64,000 nt of DNA from Owenia fusiformis (lineage: Eukaryota > Annelida > Polychaeta > Sabellida > Oweniidae): positions 7,875,098 to 7,939,097 of the forward strand of contig CAIIXF020000001.1 in NCBI GenBank assembly GCA_903813345.2, read 5' to 3'. Of this stretch, positions 46,826 through 60,358 are shown piece after piece; positions within the stretch are counted from its first letter, which is position 1; every line of letters starts with the position of its first letter. Under the pieces are notes generated by a model. The model ran no database searches. It worked only from the letters and a program-made list of their open reading frames with translations, and was not told where the DNA came from. The translations under genes and the position numbers were made by a program.

Positions 46826-48829
46826 TTGCTATTGTAGACAGTACACGAGAATGAAGCATTGACTGAATGTCTTTCACCTAAGTCTATTCTACATATTGTA
46901 GATAGAATACTAATATTAAATAAATTTCATAAGTACTCGTACTATCGTAATTTATGACCAAGAAATGTGTCAAAACAAATGGAAAACTCACTTGTAAATC
47001 AGATTTTATGAGGGAACTTACATATTTATGCAACAAGTGGTGATGTAGGCTAGTATTCAATTCATAAACATACTAGCAACCTAGCCATTCGAGTTTATCC
47101 CATAAACATTGACCTTGACATTAGAATGACCTTCATCTCTGGCCTTCTTTGAATACCCATTGACCCACTTATGTTGACCAAGTATGATGACCCAAGATTA
47201 AACTGTCAATTGGGATGTCTGGACAGACAAAGAGACATAGAGACGGAAGACTGTGTTTTATAGTGAGAAGAATAAACTGTAATAAGGAGATTTATCAACA
47301 CCCAATTTCTCACTATTATCTGGCACATATAAATGAATGGGTATCACATCAACTTAAGGGAGTCATCAGGATTGTGCATGATACTGTCCAAGGAATTCCC
47401 ATGATATCCAAGAGAACTGTCTTTAATTCATCAATTTAAAACCCAGAAGACCAGATAAATGCAAGTAATCATTATGTTATTCTGGTCAAATGCCCAATAG
47501 CATCATCAGTTATACTAACTTATTACAGCTTATTTCTAAAATCTATTACCACTAATGTGATAAAAATCTAGTTGGTTTATATAATTGTTGCTGATTAAAA
47601 TGAAGCTTTCCTATTCCATATTGCTTTGTGCAATGAATGTCTTAAGGTACAACCAATGTCCAATAGAAATCCTCTGAGAAGTCAATGTCGCACCACCAGA
47701 CCACATATATCTCCAATCACTGACTAAGGGATCAATGCTTAATATACAAGGAAGCCTGGGAAAGTAATATAGTTGTAGTAGTTGGATGTTTAGGAAGTCA
47801 CGGGAATTAAATGCATCAAATAGTGCAGATGGCATATAGGTTTGACGCTACATCGCGGGGAGAATAAGAAATAACTTAGGATTACTCTGGACAATCTGGT
47901 GAGTGTATGCACAAAGAGCAACATTAAAGACAAAATATCAAATAAAAATACATACATTTTTGATAAATTAAAAATACTACTTACTGCATATTTTTAATTT
48001 AATTTTTGATATATCAAGATTTTTTATATATCAGATAGTTTTTTTATCATTTTATTTCGCCTAAAAGTGACATTTACTTAAGTATATTTAGTTATATAAT
48101 ATTTATATTTGATTAAGTTATATATAAATACCCGAAATAGGAATAAAATTGGGTTTCAAAGGTTTCATTTAAGGAATACCTGGGAAAGGATTATTTTCAA
48201 AATACAACTACGTACTTATTTTAATTATGTCTTTCCTGCTAATCAGATGATGAACATTGGATACAAATATAGATATATGAATATTATTAGATACAAATTA
48301 CAATTATTTTAAATTTTTTCTTTATTTAGCAGAAATTACCACTATATTTATGATGATTCAACTTAGCTGAACTGACTCAATATTTTCAAAAATAACCTTA
48401 TAATTTCTCATTTCCCATTAACAAGTATTTATCAATAATAACAATTAAAATAAATCCCTTTATTATTGTCTATGAATAATTCTAGATAAATTATATATAT
48501 TTAAGAATTCATGCACAAATTTGCTTTGCCTGTGAAATATGTCACTAGTTTATGAATCGAGACTGTAGATCGAGGTTTAAAGCTAACATACGATTATAAA
48601 AGTAATATATCATACACAAATCCTAAGATTAAATCCTTTTTTACACATTGGAAAACAGTTTCATATAAATAAATACAATTCAACTACAGCAAGGTAGGAA
48701 GGCCGCTTTGAGATCTTGCTGGCAACAAGTTTCTATAAGGCTGTTCCAGAAGTGTACATTCTCCTTCTAAATCTAACTCTTATTTTATTTGTGCTTTGAT
48801 ACTCTATTAGCTTAGAAGGAAAATCATAA
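46826..48829. other. AT-rich intergenic DNA, no gene seen
   Basis: No exon with convincing splice signals or family resemblance was found on either strand. A notably AT-rich stretch lies at 47940-48130. Confidence 0.4.
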
Positions 48830-49390
48830 ATTGTCCACCCTTATGATATATAAGGGTTATGTACTGGGAGGTTTTGGATACAGGGCTTATCCCAAGGAAA
48901 GTACGTGTATGGACATATTTCCCGTGGGATAAATCCTGTATCCAAATCCGACCATGCATAAGAGATATATTCTATACCTCCTGAGGTTCCAGGTATATTA
49001 TACCTTATAAAGTTCCAAAATTCAAAAATGTACTTGAGGTACACATTTTCTTAAAAAGTAGTTTGAAAAGTTTGTGAGATTTTCACATTCATATATTGCT
49101 GGAGCAGATCAACGATATTAAAATCTTAAATATACAGCATAAGTTTGCAATATAATGATCTTTATTTCATAAATTGAGCAAAACAAAATTTGAGTTTGCT
49201 TTTCAGGAGTGGGACTGAGATGGATACAGCATGTATTTTATCCCAGTCCCAGACCTTAGTGATAGGTCCCTAAATGTATATTTCCACTCGTTATGTACCT
49301 TCAACCTCAATAGGTATGGAATACATATATACTGGTATATATACCTAATTTCGTCTGCTTTTTGGATAAATGTTCTCGTACTCCACAATT
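48830..49390. repeat. Dispersed repeat copy B (inverted mate of 31700-32190)
   Basis: GTACTGGGAGGTTTTGGAT, GAGTTTGCTTTTCAGGA and CAATAGGTATGGAATA are found here in the opposite order and strand to copy A. The copy is diverged and has no coding capacity. Confidence 0.65.
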
Positions 49391-52300
49391 GTGCCCTTAT
49401 TCACTAAATCTAGGCGAAGGCCAAAATAGCCATTCATATGTTGTACAAATATAGAATGGCTAATGTGTTTGAATTGGTCAAAAAGTGATATTATAGTGCC
49501 CAGCTATGTGTGAAGCTATTAGAACATTAATATATTTATGTGTACTGAATCTGTAGATGTATGTTTGTTGTCTCATCCCAGGATCTCTTTGACAATTGTT
49601 TAGTATGAATTCAATTTGTTTTGGTATAATCAAAGGTTTAAAAGAAAAATACCATGGTGAAGTTTATATGCTCCATAGAGACTTTCCTTTTATGCTTTTG
49701 CAATGTCATACTTTGCGATTCCCCACTTCGCCACTTTTGGTTCAGCTTAATTGGGCATATTAAAACCAATTTTCCGCTTTTTTGTTCTGATGTTTATACC
49801 CTTATTCACGTCTGGATTAACTTCCTGTCTACAGTAAAACCTGTATATCCAAACACCTCTCTAATCTGGACTACTCTCAATGCTTTTTGTCCCATTTTTA
49901 AATCTACCATAGCCCTATAGACTTTTACAGATAAAAAACTTCAAATGTGAACACCTGCCAATCAAAACACTTTTGGCCGATGTAAATGACATTCAGATAA
50001 GACAAGTTTTATGTTTTTGTAAAAGGGTGGTACTCCAGATTCTGATTCAGCCCTAACTATAAAAGCAACCATAAAACTAGGATAACATTTGTAGTAGTGA
50101 TATTTGATTAATGACCCATCATGAGTCAGATTGATCCACTTACAAAGAAAAAAGCTAATTCAAGGATTATACAATCATAAATAATGGTCGTTTTGCAGCA
50201 AATGGATTAATAAAGTAAATTTTATGTAACCATAGCACCAGAGGAATGATGTCTTTAAACATTCTGCATAGCAAAGATATTGCCTGTTGTCTGACTGAAA
50301 TCCCTATTAAATGGAAATTGGGAACTAGAAAATGGTAACTTTGCCAGCAGCAAATTCAACATCCATGATTTTGAAGGACAGAGAAAAAGACATGACTTAC
50401 CATGATGACTTATTCTCTCATAACTTGTATGATATTGTATATTACCCTGATCTTTGTGTGTATGCAAGGGTGGCTTTGGGAGTCCATCTGGGGGTTCAAA
50501 ATAGGAATGGTACTTTATGGATCCTTTTTGCAAAACTGTATAGTAAAGATCAGGGAAAATTGGCTTGGATCCTTAAAATAAGGCTCTTTAGTTTGGGTCT
50601 ACCTCTGGGTAATTCATATATATTTGGGTGACCACTTTTCCAAGCTTTGTACACCAATAACCATTAGCATGGGCTTGAAAGCCCATGCCATTAGGCATTA
50701 ACATATTTGTAAATATCTAAGCACAAGTACCAATGGGAGAGGACCAGAAACTGTAAAGAAAGCTAGCAAGAAAAGCAAACTTAAAGTGTCAACCTGTCAT
50801 AAGAAAAATAAACATTATGTATCCCAAAGCCATGATCTAATGTGAAAAGAAATAATGTCTGAGACCCTCCTCCCCCATCAACCGAGAGCCAATATCACAA
50901 TCCAGAACCAGAACACCAAGGGACATTTTATTCATAGTAAAGTCATTACAATATATCTTGAAGAAAAAGCTGATCACCAATACTCATGACATCAAAAATA
51001 GTTGTAGATACTAGTACTCATAAAATGATGTTAGATAAACGGAACCCAGTTCCGAACTCCATAGGCAATTCAAAGGGACAACATTCATTCGCACAGTCAT
51101 CGCTATAATCCATAAAACACAATAATTTACAAACTATTGTAAAACCTGTATAGGGGATATACTTTTGATCCCTTTAAAAAGTGCACTTACAGAGGTTCAT
51201 GCAACAATAAGCCCACGGGACTTTGATCCACTATACAGGTTTTATTGTACACTTTTATTTCATACCTTCCATTTGTGTATAATAAAAAAAATACAACATA
51301 CAGGCCCATTCATTTAATAAAGTATTTATGATCTCAAATGAAAAAGGCATCAAACTGAGAGAGTATTTGTCTAAAATGATATATGTGGAATATAGCAAGA
51401 CGTCACACCTTGAACAGGCCTATGAGTCAAAATGCAATTTTAATTGGAATATACTTTTATCTTGAATTAAGTGAGAAAATGAGTGAATGACCATCATTTT
51501 TGGAAGGAGTAACCATTCAAAAAATAATGGATGATCCTACCAAATAAGTCAAATAGATGATTGAGAACTTCACTTTCTCCTACTCAATCTCTTTTTATTA
51601 GAATAACATTTGGAGATAATTCAATTTAGAAGCTGATCCAATATAGATGGAGTGAGGCGCCACAGGGTAATGAGAGGAGATACAGAATCTGTCAAAGTCA
51701 ACCCATGAATCCATTGTTCCTTTAAAGGTCATATCTGGTACAAGTTAATTGCTAGTTTTTAATAATGCTTCAAGACTCTTAGTTATAAAGGCAACCTCAA
51801 TAATTACCAACCTGTATAGACTTTAGCTTCAACTTGTTGATGTAATAAAATGAGAACAATTAGAAAAGTGGCACCAGGCTGTTCAGAATGCCACTTCTGT
51901 TTATCCAATTTTAATGAATTTCTGTAAAAGTAATTGATTTGAAACAGTAGAGTGGAGGTAGGCGGTAGCTCAGTAATATCTTCTAGCGATTTTGTAAAAT
52001 ACAATACAAATTGATGCCATTGGCTTGATTAATTTTTTGTTACAATTTTCAATTTTAGATTTATCCAGACAAACTGAAGCTACAGAATTGAGATTTTCAG
52101 CAAATATTCTAAATGCTCTTTCCAGTTGCATGTCTGCTTGGACTAACCAAATTGAATCTGAATTTATTCACTCTGTGGTTTCTGATTAACCAAATCTTTC
52201 CAAAATGAAGTGAAGACACTTTGACCTTATATTGGACTTGGTTGGTGTCTAATGATCAGTCACATGAGTCAAAGTAAAATATGGGATTGATATGACATTT

Positions 52301-52971
52301 TTTCATTTATTCCAAAATTCCTACAGCTCAATTTAAGTTGGTTACAAACCCTTTCCAAAAATGTCAAGAAACTTTAGAATACACAAAGGGCAATATTGGA
52401 GAAATACATGAACATCAACCCATGTGCTACATAATGAGATATGCAGACTATATTGAATCTTGTTAATCCTTTAAATCTAAACTATTTTGAGGGCATGAAT
52501 ATGTTAACTTGGCGATTCTTCAAGAAATCGTCATATCATATAAAATATTGCAACCCTGATTCTGCAGAGTTTGACAACAGGAATGTGATATTCCCCGGAG
52601 TAATAATTAGAGGTGTTTATATTCTATTCACTTACGTAAATCATTAGAGCAATTCTTCAAATCCATCTGTTGATGTAATACATTTATTGTAGATGATGCT
52701 GTGGCATTGATGAAGCTAGATGAATATACGGAATATAAACCATTCAACATGAAAGAACGGATGACTCTATTTAGGAACTTAACCCGACAATGCTGACAAA
52801 AACTGACATAGTTACAATTGTGTATGGGAAATTTACAAATATCTTGTAAGTTGTAAGGACACTAATTAACAACAGCTTGATTCTGAAGGAAAGCACCTCC
52901 ATTCCATCCTCATTGAATGTCCAACAGATACTACAACACAACACAATATACACACTGAACAACCATCCAAG
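49391..52971. other. Intergenic DNA, one dispersed repeat, no gene seen
   Basis: Contains a short perfect hairpin at 50667-50688 (arms GCATGGGCTT and AAGCCCATGC) and a dispersed repeat at about 50750-50935 whose relative is at 59640-59820. The open frame at 50332-50631 (99 codons) has no recognisable family and is not flanked by clear splice sites. Confidence 0.4.
50750..50935. repeat. Dispersed repeat, relative at 59640-59820
   Basis: Shares ATGATCTAATGTG, CCCCATCAA and AATATCACAATCCA in the same order and orientation with 59640-59820. Element type unknown. Confidence 0.55.
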
Positions 52972-53043
52972 ATGGCCGCCTCAGGGAGAGCTGGAAGATC
53001 TCACTCCAAAGTTACAGCAGGGATGTTAGGTGCTCAGTATGAG
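52972..53043 (+). CDS. Candidate first coding exon of an unidentified gene
   Basis: An ATG in strong Kozak context (CCAAGATGGCC) opens 24 codons, MAASGRAGRSHSKVTAGMLG then AQYE, up to a good donor GAG|GTATGT at 53044. The preceding 100 bases are free of repeats and could be 5' UTR. I do not recognise the peptide. No plus-strand frame of 60 codons or more follows before 64000, so the next exons are short or lie beyond the window. It could be a chance ATG plus donor. Confidence 0.4.
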
Positions 53044-54460
53044 GTATGTAGGCTCATCTCTATCTACTACCTTAGGTATTAAATCTTATGCTTATGTAAC
53101 ATCTCACTCAGGTAGACCAAGGACGAATGAGACATTCAGTTAATTAACATTTTGTCCTTTAATATGTGGACTCCGGGTGCCATGTCAAATTACATTCTTA
53201 GGAATGGAACATTATAGGACATGGTAATGAAGTAACAATATTTTGACAGGTGGCAATTTACACAACATGAGGATCTACATATACTGATTTAAATGGTTAG
53301 ACAATGCATCATAGGGAATGGGGTGGTTCACATCATTGTATTGGTATGCACATACCCTAGCTATCTCTGTTACTTCATCATGACCAGCATGGAGGGCAGA
53401 GAAACTCACCGATTTTTCTAAAGAATATTCTATTGATTTAGGATTAGTTGTATAATAGAGAAGTTTGAAGGTTTTAATTTTGAAAGTTTAATTGTTTCAT
53501 TCATGAATTGGTTTATTAGACCTGTAGTATAGTATGTCTTGAACAAATGACATAATCATTTCACTGTCATATTCCCCACTCTCTCATTGGTCTTACATAA
53601 CATAACATATGCATAAAAATAAAGACATATTCAACACCCATGCCTGTGGCATCAGAAAAAGGGCATTTTCAATAGGCGTATTCACCAGGTGTGGCGTTTT
53701 GTCCAGTGTAAATCTGAAATGATACGAAAAGAATCTTAATCATTCTTGTTTTGTTAGAGATTCCCAATAAGAGTGGTGAATATAAAAGTGAATAACGAAT
53801 AATACAAATATTTCATACTATTTTAAGTGAAATACACCTTGCTTTAATCATTGAACGTGCAACAGGTGTTCAACTCAGTTGTATGAAATATTTGTTTAGT
53901 ATTTTGTTGCATATAATTTGGATAAAAAATATAATTGCAAACATGTAGTTTTTTACTGATGGAATGATATAAGTTGAGTAGATGTTTTGCCAATTGACAT
54001 CCTAAGAATTGTTAGGTGATAATGTATTTGTCATCTATGCTACATCTCATGCTACAACTGAACTCATGAAAATTGAATTAAACAAGATCAACTATGAACA
54101 TGTTAAAATAACACGTAAAATACCTCTTAACTGAAAGTTTATACGAGCACCACAAACTACAAACTACACAATATGCAACCAAAAGAAAGAAGGTGGACAT
54201 ATTTCTACTGGTTGAGGCAAAATCAACCAATGTTCTTCTGAGAAAATTAGAATTTCAACAAGGGTGTTTTAACAGAACATTGGTATCTCAGAACATATAT
54301 TTCAGAATATTGGTTGATTGACTCTCAACCATTAAATGTAACTGTACAGGAGTTGCCTCCATTTTGGTTGGAACGCAGTGCAGCCTCGTTTCGAACAGCT
54401 AAGCGTGGCTGCGCTGCGTCACATCTGTCCACCTTGAAACAAATACTTGTAACATATTAG
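53044..54460. other. Non-coding DNA, possibly intron of the candidate gene
   Basis: No repeat or exon is recognised except a small CpG-richer patch at 54380-54425 (GCGTGGCTGCGCTGCGTC), whose meaning is unclear. Confidence 0.35.
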
Positions 54461-54637
54461 ATTCCATCAGGATGAAATAAGATATTTTCATGTGTTAACC
54501 TTGTGAATATATATTGAATAACAACAAAAAAAATATCCAGATTATGCACTTTTATTCTTGAAAGAAGACTCCTTAATGTCATCATCAGTTTTATACTCAA
54601 CAAGACTTCCTACTCTCTAAATTCATCCTGATGGAAT
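54461..54637. mobile_element. MITE-like sequence with 16-bp inverted ends
   Basis: ATTCCATCAGGATGAA at the left and its perfect complement TTCATCCTGATGGAAT at the right enclose 145 bp of AT-rich DNA. No target duplication is obvious. Confidence 0.5.
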
Positions 54638-55058
54638 GTAAATGCAATCATTCTGTGGCGTGTGTCATTTCCTATTTGATTATAGTGTCATTAAATACTT
54701 GGATGGTTATCTAGGGAGATTCATAAACAATATTTACCTTAATAAAGGTTCCACTTCATCTTCATAATAAGCTACAAGTATTATCCTGTGTTACAGGGTA
54801 CATAACACATAATAATGCTATGTAGGTAAAAGTAATACTTCATAATTATATACAAATACTTCATTCTTTTTTCGATGAGTACATGATGATCTTTCACAAT
54901 TAAGCGATATTCCACAGTCTCTGGAGTATCACATTGTGAATGGGCAATGGATATAGAAATATGTGTAAGCCTTGTGAATTTAATCATACTGTATATGTAT
55001 ATAGCCACACTGATGTATAAGATAATCATGCTCATGTCAGACACCATATGCATATATA

Positions 55059-55776
55059 CAGGGTTGACCATACTTTTATTTGCTATAACTTTTTAATAGA
55101 AGGATTTCTAATATATTTTCACAGGAGATGCAGCAATAAGGTAAACAATCAATCCAAAAATGGCACAATTATATCTATAAATGTATATGAATGAATAAGT
55201 TTAACAGTCAATATGGGTATGAATGTAAACACCCGGTCTCAAGGTAATGTTTGATATTACAATTTTACTGTGATTTTAGTTATACCCCATATATTGGAAC
55301 CAGATGCACGTCTTATACACATTATGATTTGTGCTACAATATTGCAACAACAATTATTCAGGGGTAAAAGTTAAAGCATTTGGGAAGGCCGTGAAACCAA
55401 GAAAGATTAGATGAAATGGTTCAAAATCAAGAAAAACAGAACTCTTATGGTGAGACTAGCAAAGTATTAATCTGAGTCCTAAACATTGAGTTTTATTATA
55501 ATTTGTGGGCTTAATCTAGCACCTTACTGAATATTCCTTACTATAACAAAGATCTACTGGTTAAGTATTTCCTATTAAGGCAGACTTTGTTGGTTTCTCT
55601 TCTTTTTAGACTTGCACCTCATATTTATCTGGGCAAATTTCAGAATATCCAAAAATCCTACCTTAGGTTTATTTATCCAATTTAAGAAATAATAGCATGA
55701 ATAATTATTACATATTTATCAAAAATATTTTTCAAATATTTGCATTGTCTAAAAGGATGTTTTTTGGCACACCCTG
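55059..55776. mobile_element. Mariner/Tc1-like MITE, 718 bp
   Basis: It starts CAGGGTTGACCATA after TA and ends TTTTTTGGCACACCCTG before TA. The right end is nearly the same as that of the MITE at 12523-13019. The left end is more diverged. No transposase is visible. Confidence 0.55.
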
Positions 55777-57914
55777 TAATATTTAATTTCCTCCGAAGCT
55801 TAATAGTTACAGAAAAATAATCATTATAGGAGAGGGAACACTTCTATAACTTCTCCCCTGTGTGTATAATTGTACATCAAGCACATAATCTTACAGATAT
55901 CTGTTAAAAAACAATAGAAAAACAGGAATCCATTGAGGGGAAAATTACATTGTATTTATGATATTATATAATAAAGATGTATTGAGACAGGCCCATACCC
56001 AGGATTTGCCAAGGGGGGTTCACTTTTTGAAAAATTCCAGGGGGGTTCACTTGTGACAATATTGGTCCAAAAATGGCCCAAATCACTTAAAAAGTGGTCA
56101 GAATGGTGAAAAACTGCATGATTTTGAAAGATGTTTGGCCCTGGCTACAAGCCTGTGAGATATATTCTATTCATAACTGTCAAACAAAAAACTAATAGTA
56201 CATATCAGTATGGGCATAAAATCGTTAATTCCATGATATCATCAAACTTCAATTCAATACATGCAGTATATAATGATTAACTGTCAATTTATTGCACAAC
56301 TCATAAAGCTTTTGATGACACTAAAACAATCAATACTTTTCACCTAATGTTATTTTTGACATTTCTTGCCAAATTGCAATTAAGAAACCTGTTTCCAGCA
56401 TCTTCAAATTTTACAAGTGTACTCAAGATAGCCTCAAAGTCAATAGTTAAAAGATATGATGAATGTTACTTGTAAGTGGTTTCAACACATTTGTTCGCCA
56501 TTAGACACTCATGAATTGTCATGGGAATTTCTGATTTCAAAATTAGTTTTTCCATACAAAGCTTTGTCTTGTTTTTTCATGTGTAGTCTATTATTATGTT
56601 GAAGTTGAACATGTTGGAAGTCTCATATAAATACATGTATTTTCTTCAATTATAAGGTTAGTTGCAGCATTAAAATATGGACACAGACATCCCTGAAAAT
56701 TATCAAAATGAAGTTCTGTAGGAACAAACAACAAAGACATTTGATTCTCCAACAGGAAACTGGGAGATACACCTTGTGTCTTTCAGCTAAAACATGTAAA
56801 AGTATATCCATATATTTATTCACAATTTCACAATCTTTTAATAACCCATATGTTGTCATGGTAGTCTAGTTTACTATTTATTCTAGTCATTTCAGCACTA
56901 TAGGTCACTCGGGATCAATGCTTTATTTTAGTGATTGATTAGATTTTGATATCTAAAATAAAATATTATGATTGGAGGACTTTTCTTTTTTCTTTATGTC
57001 ATAGAATTTTTTGATTCTACTTGCCATGGATATCAGATTCAGTCAGAAGATATAGTACAAACTATTTAGCATGTCATGATTTCCACATTAATACATTATA
57101 CACTATAGTATAAATGACACAACCTTACATAATAGGATAATAGCTGATTTAATACAGCATTTCATTATAGAGACAATTTCATTTCAAAATATTTTAGACC
57201 ATGTCATTGCTCATAGTACAACTGCATGCCTGATCAACCTTGATATAACAGTCATAATCAATCACTATAAACGATGTTTTCACGCAATAAACTTCTAGAT
57301 GGTAATGAAGATGGAAAAAATAATATTAACCAGAGTAGCCAGTTAAGGTAGTTCTTCAATAAGATATCACTCAGATTCATTGACAGACATAGTTTGCTTA
57401 TTAAAGGCATGTCATGTTCATGTCAAATGTTATCTTTGCTGATTTATTAGATGGATATCAATTCTTCAAAGGCTTCAAAAGGCAATGATCCTGGCCCCTT
57501 CTCAACTTAGATCTTGCAGTTTTGAGTCTTCAGGATGAGCACCAGACAATCATATGAATGGATTTTTGTCACATATTTTATGGTCATATAATTAGGTTTA
57601 ACGACTAACCATTAGGATTTAATTATTCATGTTAGGCCTATTCGTCATTTGTGAAGACTGGCCTATTGTTTTACATGTACTACACTAAACATGTAAAGTA
57701 AAGTAAATATAATGGTTATGACACCAATCGAAGTCAATAACTTGTCATTTTGCTGAATCCAGATGAGAATGGTGACATATTTGTATATTTGTATCTGTAT
57801 AAGTACCCAGAACACTACAGCTTTATAGAAGCATTTGGGTGACCATTTAGGAGTTTCAAAAGCAAACAAATCATAAAGACATTTACAATATTTGAGATCT
57901 AATATAACATGATG
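55777..57914. other. Non-coding DNA, no gene seen
   Basis: Minus-strand frames at 56650-56859 and 57663-57971 have no recognisable family; the second overlaps a repeat. No RNA gene is seen. Confidence 0.35.
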
Positions 57915-58488
57915 TAACCATACTTTGAATAGATCTCCTAGTAATAGCAAATTCCTGTTCTTGACAGCCATTTTGAATTTTCTGAGGCACGAATCAGAAA
58001 AACAATACCATAGTTGTGATCTAGTCTAAACTTCCTTCTATTTGAGAAAAATATAGCCATACTTTGAAGAGATCAGAAAATTATTGCAAAATTCCACATT
58101 AAGCAGCCATTTTGAATTTTAAGAGCCCCAATCAGAAAAAAATTATATATTATAGTTCTAAATTGCCTTAAATCGTAAGATCTCAAAATTAATCAAAATT
58201 TCTGTTTTCCCGATCCCCCATCTACTGCCCCTGGGGGTGGGGGTGAAAAACATGGCACATGTGTGAAATAGATAAATGTTGTGAATATACTACCAACATT
58301 TCAAAAAAATAATATTAATTACTTTAGTTTAAAATGAAAAACTTCTAAAGCAGTAGGCATCTTGAATTTGTTTGTTATTCACCAATATACATCTTTCCAC
58401 CAAATATGAAGAAAATCTGTTTGCTAGTATTCAAATTATCTTCCAGATGGATGGATAAACTGACTGACAGATGGACAGACAGCTTCAC
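57915..58488. mobile_element. Interspersed element with GGATGGACAGAC tail
   Basis: Two tandem units of about 145 bp share CCATACTTTGAA and AGCCATTTTGAATTTT. The segment ends in GATGGATGGATAAACTGAC and GATGGACAGACAG. In reverse complement this tail resembles the GTCCGTCC tracts of the elements at 6727 and 8526, so it is probably a relative in the opposite orientation. Confidence 0.5.
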
Positions 58489-58490
58489 TA

Positions 58491-59075
58491 CAGGGTGGGC
58501 CAAAAAAACGCCACTTTTTTTTCAAAATGCTATAACTTTTTTAATTTTTGGTACAAAATCATAATTTGCATACCAAATGAAACTTAAAGTTGTTATCTAG
58601 CCATGCATTGTACACTTTTACTTGAATAAAATATGTCACCAGCGTCTCACTTAAACATGTGGTGTGCCATGAGAAATAAGCATAATTTGTAAAATGTTCC
58701 TGAACTGATATGGCCTGATGACTGCCAACCCCAGTGAGTTTAGGGTATGGGAAGGTCCCCAGGAGATTGTATGAAGGCACTCAATCTAGAACATTGCTCA
58801 ATAAAGCTGGCAATTAAGACATGTTGAAAGATTTTTAGTTAACATTCCATTGATACTGCTATATCAGCAAGGCGACTAAAACTAAAATCTATCATCAAAT
58901 AGGGTGGCAGACCAATTGAACTCCTCTTTTAGATCAAATATTATCCAAGTTGAAGGACTCGTTACATTATATTATTACTAAGGACCCCTGACACTATATA
59001 ACTGCAAAGTTTGGGGTATGTAGGTTGGAAAATAAAAAAGTCTTGAAAAAAAGTGGCGTTTTTTGGCCCACCCTG
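58491..59075. mobile_element. Mariner/Tc1-like MITE, 585 bp, TA target site
   Basis: The inverted ends CAGGGTGGGCCAAAAAAACG and CGTTTTTTGGCCCACCCTG are almost perfect, extending about 24 bp. TA flanks both (58489-58490 and 59076-59077). No transposase frame is seen. Confidence 0.85.
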
Positions 59076-59639
59076 TATATCGCTACCTAACTTCATTTGT
59101 TGGGATATTGAAATTTCAGATTGAGCAGAGGTAAGCATTTTTCTGGAGCTTGGACTACAAGATTAATATGGCATGATACAAGAATGGTGAAACATATGAA
59201 GCTTACACAAAGCCTTATATAGAGGGTCATAGAGCTCATATGGATGGGTACTGTCCTCAGTCAGAGAGACCTGAGCCAAAACAATAGGTCCCATATGGCC
59301 TTATATGTCAATATAGGAGCATCATAAGACATATTCAGTCCTGCATTAGTCACTTTGTACCCCAGCTTCAAATACAAAATCATCATATTTCCCTACTAAC
59401 ACACATCTATTATTCCACTGAGAGTTACAATTTGATACCAAGATGTCTGACTGTAAAGTATACAGTCCCACAGGGACAAGTGAATAATGAGCTATTTAGA
59501 TACCGAATTAAAAGCTTCCGGCTTCATATCACTGAAACAAATATTACATATTGTTGGTTATTGACAATTCACAACTAAGACTAGAGTTTAATATGTGCAT
59601 AATTGTGTATGAATAAGTGCAAACAGAAAGACCAAAGAA

Positions 59640-59820
59640 AATTGCACAACTTTAAAGGAAACTTAAAACCTAAACCTACACATGAGGAAAATGAACCCCT
59701 AATATAAAAAAATATGATCTAATGTGCAAAGAAACGATATCTAATAGCCTAACTAATGTTCTCCTTTCCCCATCAATCAAGAATTAATATCACAATCCAA
59801 AACCACAGCACCATGGGGAA
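59640..59820. repeat. Dispersed repeat, relative of 50750-50935
   Basis: Shares ATGATCTAATGTG and AATATCACAATCCA with the other copy in the same orientation. It directly precedes the 35-bp satellite. Confidence 0.55.
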
Positions 59821-59834
59821 GTACTCCGTTCCTC

Positions 59835-60358
59835 AAATCAAAACACATGTTGAAGAACACATCTCACTCCAATCACAACACATGTTGAAGAACACATCTC
59901 ACTCCAATCACAACACATGTTGAAGAACACATCTCACTCCAATCACAACACATGTTGAAGAACACATCTCACTCTAATCACAACACATGTTGAAGAACAC
60001 ATCTCACTCCAATCACAACACATGTTGAAGAACACATCTTACTCCAATCACAACACATGTTGAAGAACACATCTCACTCCAATCACAACACATGTTGAAG
60101 AACACATCTCACTCCAATCACAACACATGTTGAAGAACACATCTCACTCTAATCACAACACATGTTGAAGAACACATCTCACTCTAATCACAACACATGT
60201 TGAAGAACACATCTCACTCCAATCACAACACATGTTGAAGAACACATCTCACTCCAATCACAACACATGTTGAAGAACACATCTCACTCCAATCACAACA
60301 CATGTTGAAGAACACATCTCACTCCAATCACAACACAAGTTGAAGAACACATCTCACT
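59835..60358. repeat. Satellite, 35-bp unit, 15 copies
   Basis: CATGTTGAAGAACACATCTC recurs every 35 bp from 59846 to 60336, with at most one or two substitutions per unit. The last copy reads CAAGTTG. Confidence 0.97.

Noticed and set aside
50332-50631. 99-codon plus-strand frame as a gene
   Set aside because: No family resemblance, no splice context and no codon pattern that distinguishes it from chance.
54340-54440. Minus-strand ATG (MEATP) with GTACAG donor and CpG-rich leader as a first exon
   Set aside because: The donor is weak, the leader contains a GC palindrome-like segment, and no downstream exon was recognised.
57663-57971. 102-codon minus-strand hydrophobic frame as a membrane protein gene
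   Set aside because: Its start overlaps the repeat at 57915-58150, and the hydrophobic reading is expected from AT-rich DNA.
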